A DNA stretch of 64,000 nt. Origin: Lasioglossum baleicum. Taxonomy: Eukaryota > Arthropoda > Insecta > Hymenoptera > Halictidae. A program made the translations under genes and the position numbers. The notes under the pieces are model-generated. The model was not told where the DNA came from and did not search any database. It was given only the letters and a program-made list of their open reading frames with translations. The stretch lies in assembly GCF_051020765.1 (NCBI RefSeq), contig NC_134941.1, forward strand, positions 12,524,001-12,588,000, read 5' to 3'. Positions 59,542-64,000 of the stretch are shown here, piece after piece; position 1 is the first letter of the stretch, and each line of letters begins with the position of its first letter.

Positions 59542-60900
59542 ATGTTGCAAGGGGTGAAGAAACGGTTTTGGTAGGAAAGCATCGGTTATCGAGCGTGTCG
59601 GCTCGCTCGAGCGAGTTGTTGAACCGGACTCGAGACGGTCGCGACCTCGTTTCGCGACTTGTAAATTATAACTCGCGGGTTCGCATTATTCCCGAGGCCC
59701 GACGAGGCGGCGTTCTCGGCCGCGTTACGTGTCCACGCGATTCCCGGATTTTAAGGACGCGCACGAAATCCACGAGCGAACCGAGCAAGCGGGCAAGTCG
59801 TCCGCGAGTAATCCGCGCGCGGGTTGCTTTTCCCAGACGCGACGAGGCTCGTCGATGCGTTCCGGCTGGTTGCCGAAGAGCGCCAGCCAACGATCGCTGC
59901 ATTTCCGATAATTGCGTGATCGATCCTCCACGGATTCGCCCACCCCTGCCCCCTCAACCATCCCTGCCACCCGTTCGCAACCCCCCGGTTGCACCCTTTC
60001 GGTCCGGGGTGGTTCCTCGTCCTTTTTTTCGGCTCCTCGACGAGGGAAATATCGGAGCCGATAGCTCATCCGACGTGAATTACGCCTCGTTGGTCGCTCG
60101 ACATTATTTAAGCGGCTGAGTTGCGCGGTTATAACCGCACACGTTCTCTCTCCCTCCCTCACTCTCTGTCTCCCGGTTGTCTCTCTCTCCTCCAATTTTC
60201 CTGCTCCCTTTTTTATCGTTCGCGAACACCGTACAACCGATGGTCGCCTATATACGGTTGGGAGAGGCAAATCGATGCCAATCGAGGGAAAAAAAGGAAT
60301 CAGACGCCTCGATAAACTCGGGAAAACCTCCTCTGCTCCCCCTTGGAACCGAGATACTCGCGTGTTCCCCTCGTTTTCACGTTCCCTCTCTTTCGCTCTT
60401 TCCACCCTCCAATCGTTTTACTCCGGAAAAATGCTTTCGAAGCTCGCGTAGACCTTTTAAATTGCACGGGAGACGAATAGAGCGAGTCGAGGGGGGGCAC
60501 GAGATAGCCTCGGTTCGCTCGAAATTCGTCGTGAAAAATTTATTACGATAGCTGTGCTCTGTTCGATGCAAGACACGAGGTGAAAGAGAGAAAGAGAGCG
60601 AGATACAGAACCGGGCATTTCTCATCCGGGGCGACGAGAAAAGGATTACGTGGGAATTCCGTCGATCTTCATTATCGTCTTAAGTGGGATCGTTCGGGGG
60701 CCGAAGAACCGCCCGGGATATGGTGGTTGAAGGGTTGAGATCTCTGGGTACGCGCGCGCAAAGTAGACGGTAATCTCTCTTCCGGCCTCCCGAGATTATA
60801 ACGAATGTCCTCCGCGTCGAATGACAGCTTTATCCCGATAAAATATCGCCCCATTAGAATTAATACCGAGTTTTTCTGGCTTCAGAGTAGAGTCGCACTC

Positions 60901-60936
60901 CTCTCTCTCTCTCTCTCTCTCTCTCTCGCTCTCTCC
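60901..60936. repeat. (CT)n microsatellite
   Basis: A long CT run with one interruption (TCGC). Confidence 0.9.
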
Positions 60937-63900
60937 GGGAAAAAGAGGGGGAGGAAACACCTCTCTCGTTAATCGTTTTTTTTTTTACACCGCGGACCGG
61001 GCCAATTGCTGTTCTTGTTTCTGCGCGCGCGAAACGGACCGTTCACCGGCGAGGAAAAACGCGCTCCGCTCCGAAGATTAAGGCGGAATTTGCCACGCCG
61101 CGTTCTGCGTGTCCCGGGACTCGCACGGTCGTTCGAAATCGAGCGTGAAGCGCTCAGAACCGTGGCCCTTCGTCCCTGACGAGCCGGTAATCGCCATCGT
61201 CATCAGTCGTGCGACGGACGCGCACACACAACCAGAAGAGGACGAAACAGCTTCGGTTGTGGCAGCAGTAGAGACGCACATGTTGCACAACGGCCGAAAC
61301 CTGGCCAAAACTTTTTTTACCAATTTTATTCGCTCTTCTCCTATTTATCTTTTCGAATCGCAATGTGCTTCATGCTTTCCAGGTATTCGAATGTCTTAGC
61401 ATACGAGAGAGTCTCGTATCAGACGAACATTTTAAAATGATATCTTGGCCAGTTTGTCGGGGCGAACAGTGTGCGTCGTCTGCAGGCTGCGTGCCGCTGT
61501 ATCAGCTGTTGCTCTCTCCACTCCCGGCGCGTCTGCTGCTCGTCGTTCGAGTGCATCCATCGCGCGAGCGCGGACCCGCTTCCAGGTCATTAAGAATCCA
61601 TTAAGAGTTTTCCAAACTCGGGAAACTAAATATAAACTAGGAGCCGCGGGGCTGGCAGGTGGCGTCGTCTCGAGCCATACGGTTCACCGAATGGAGACGG
61701 AACACAAGGGGGGTTAAGGGGAACGAGAGGAGGGGGTCGTGCGCGTGCTCCCGCGAACGTCGTCGCGACGACGAAGACGGTCCGGCGTCTCGACGATGAT
61801 GGAAGGATCGTAATTCCGGGCACGTATGCCCCGTGCCCCCGTCCAGGTCCTCGCTGTCGGCGTGTTTTTCGAGAAAATGACATAACGTGCCGCGATGCTA
61901 TAGTTAGATCCGGACGAATATACGCGGAAACGGCCGCGATGAAATTACGTGCCCCCGAATACAACGGAGAAAATTATATCTACGTCCGGGGTATATATCA
62001 AGCCGTTTCAGCGCGCGGGCCTGGCTTCTCTCCGCTCTGTGTCCCGGCATACAAAAAGGTATGCAGTTTGCGTGGTAATCGGCGTGGACTCGACTCGAAT
62101 AACGATTGTTAGCCGGCAATGTTCCTCGGCGGAGCCCGAGTAGCCGTGTTCGGTGCGGGCGCAATAAAAGAACCCATTACTCCGAGAGAGTCCAGATACG
62201 AGTCGGCTCGGCGGTAGCTAACGTCTTTTGACGTCTTCTTCTTCGTCTTCGTGTTCGTCGACGTTGTTGTCTTCCTCGGTGAAGAAGCGAATCGATGACG
62301 AGTGAAAGTTTCGGCTCCATCTGGTCGTGATCGACGCCGCGATCCTGCCTCTAACGGAGTCTTATCTAGCCGAGGTGAAAGTCTTCCGCAGCGCGCGCGC
62401 CGGCTGGCCAAGCTGGATAGCCCCGGATAACTGGTCGCGGCCGGTCCTCGGCTGGTTTAATTGAAAACAGAAAGGCCTTCGAAAGCCACCGGCACGCGAG
62501 ATCCCACTACGATCGCGCTCCGCGGACGTGTATTCTCGTGAGCGGGAGAAGAGCCTCGTCTTCGTCGTCGTCGTTCGTCCCTCTTTCTCATTCCCGGAGG
62601 ATTAATCATCTGTTCGCGCGCACCACCGCTCTGCACCGCTCTGCCACCACAGAGCCCGAGCGGCTTTTGTCCTTCGGCCTGACGAAGTCTTGCCTGTATT
62701 CTCATAATACTCGACCCAGAAACATCCAGCGTTGCGTGGTGTCGCGAGAAAACTCGTCTGCCAAGAGTTCCAGCAGCTCGCGGTGGTTTTTTCGCTCTTG
62801 TTCTTTTCCTTTTCCTCGGTTGCTATTTCCCATCCTCTCTCTCTCTTTCTCTCTCTCTCCGGTTCTTCTCTCAATTTTCCACGGTTCGCGCGGCGCGCTG
62901 GAATCGCGGTCGCGAGCGGGTTCATTGATCCTCGAGAGGCGAGCACACCGCTCTGCGGCGGGTACGATCGCGCAGACACACCGGAAGTCGGTCCCTCGAT
63001 CGAGCGATCGTTCCCGACGACAGAGAGATGGCTATCCGGATCGCCGACGATTCCAGATGGACGGTAAAAAAAAAGGAAGAATATCAGTTCCGAGCGAACG
63101 CCTTCTTGGCGAAGGTCGACCGGCAGAGTTGGCAACGTCGTTAGTCGCGACGAGCCACGGTGTCCATCAAAATGGGACTCTCTGTGCTCGCTCGCTCTCT
63201 TACGGACTCTCCCAATGCCAGCCGGCAATAATGTTGTCACCGAAGCTCGCGGCAAGTTCTCGGTCGTCTCCTTTCCGAGGGAATTGCCAAGCCGAGAGCC
63301 AAGAACCGAGCCGGAGAGCCGAGCTCGCAGAAACTGGTTGCACGCGAACGAACCCCGTTCGACGCTCTGCGCCACTCGCTCTCTCGCGTAGGTGCCCCCA
63401 CCCCTCCCCCTCTCGTTCCGTTCCTTCGACGCCGGAAACGCGTGTCGTTAGCTTTCACGGTCGTTCGAAGAATGCGCCGGTGAAACGCAGAAATTCAGAA
63501 GACAGTCGGTGCCCGCGGTTTTTCCTACCGTCCGACCGGGTGAACCTGTTCGGAGTTCGAAGAAATTATGCCGACTCCGACTCCGTGTTAGTAATTCGTA
63601 CGAAAAATCAGAAATGTGCTCATAATAATTAAAAGTGAGTTTTTCGTTTTGGAAATATTTCCAATGCAGTCTTCTCATTGGGCAAGATTCCACGTGATAT
63701 CAAAAACTGTGTTGCCCAAAGCGGCTCGGAACCCACTTTCATAAAACTACAGTTCCCGTCGCTAATGATTACAGCAGTTGATGCGACGTAAAACGAATAA
63801 ATAGTAAAAATAGATAGAAATCATCGAGATTGGGGGTAGGTAACTGTCCGGGAGGTTCACCCCCGAGAATTCAACGAGGCAGAATCTCGGAGAGGACGTC

Positions 63901-64000
63901 AGGTGCGGAGCCACGTAGAGAATCGCCAGGCCAACTTGACCTCGACGCGAGCATCGTCGGAGCGAGTGCACGGCTAATGAACGGTGGCTCGTTAATGGAA

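Larger units (their letters stand above)
52800..64000. other. No recognised exon; GC-rich presumed intron or intergenic DNA
   Basis: CT microsatellites occur at 58022-58039 and 60901-60936, with others near 56194 and 62835. There is a MITE end at 57191-57211 and a hairpin with a CACCCTGTATA motif near 59335-59541. The longest frame (62538-63632) is Ser/Arg-rich without a domain. The frame at 58232-58471 has somewhat more protein-like composition but no homology that I recognise. Confidence 0.4.

Noticed and set aside
62538..63632. 364-codon plus-strand frame
   Set aside because: Ser/Arg-rich composition typical of GC-rich simple sequence, no domain, and overlapped by a 257-codon antisense frame of the same kind.
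1..64000. tRNA, rRNA, CRISPR array, retroviral or transposase genes
   Set aside because: None seen by eye: no clear tRNA box A/B pair, no regular spacer-repeat array and no reverse transcriptase, integrase or transposase motifs in the frames. A tRNAscan or Infernal run would be decisive for RNA genes.

Overview
The window is nuclear DNA from an insect. It has short GT-AG introns, single-exon and multi-exon protein genes, peritrophin-type chitin-binding, BTB(TTK-type) and U1-type zinc-finger families, many MITE-like inverted-repeat fragments and abundant CT/GA microsatellites. The CpG-rich style and gene content fit an aculeate hymenopteran, probably a bee, but that is inference without a database search.

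The left 25 kb is gene-dense. Six protein genes can be assembled with splice phases that close exactly. They are: (1) the 3' four exons of a chitin-binding (CBM14) protein with a long Arg/Asp-rich tail, + strand, 448-3764; (2) a small single-pass membrane protein with one EGF-like domain and a poly-Asp tail, - strand, 13229 to 7721; (3) an intronless BTB/POZ protein, + strand, 14797-15927; (4) a short TTC12 homologue with TPR repeats, + strand, 16356-17306; (5) a C7orf25/UPF0415 (DUF1308) homologue, - strand, 19138 to 17602; (6) a protein with four U1-type C2H2 zinc fingers (ZNF385/ZNF346-like), + strand, 19542-24994. Genes 4 and 5 are tail to tail. Genes 5 and 6 are head to head, with about 400 bp between their start codons.

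From about 25 kb to the right edge (39 kb) I see no convincing coding exon. A CpG-rich, purine-rich block at about 32.6-34.3 kb, preceded by three palindromic CACGTG E-boxes spaced exactly 52 bp apart, looks like the promoter and 5' exon of a + strand gene. The sequence to its right would then be long intron, but no exon in the window proves this. It contains a strongly diverged tandem array (about 34.3-36.8 kb) and many CT/GA microsatellites.

Repeats: a putative hAT-like MITE family (about 20-bp terminal inverted repeats, 8-bp target duplications) is scattered through the window; there is one mariner-like MITE, a 105-bp tandem duplication inside an intron, and a diverged array of about 175-180 bp period at 29.1-29.7 kb. 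No tRNA, rRNA, CRISPR array or viral gene was recognised. No new multi-gene system is evident. The least-explained items are the repeat arrays, the E-box triplet and the small EGF membrane protein.
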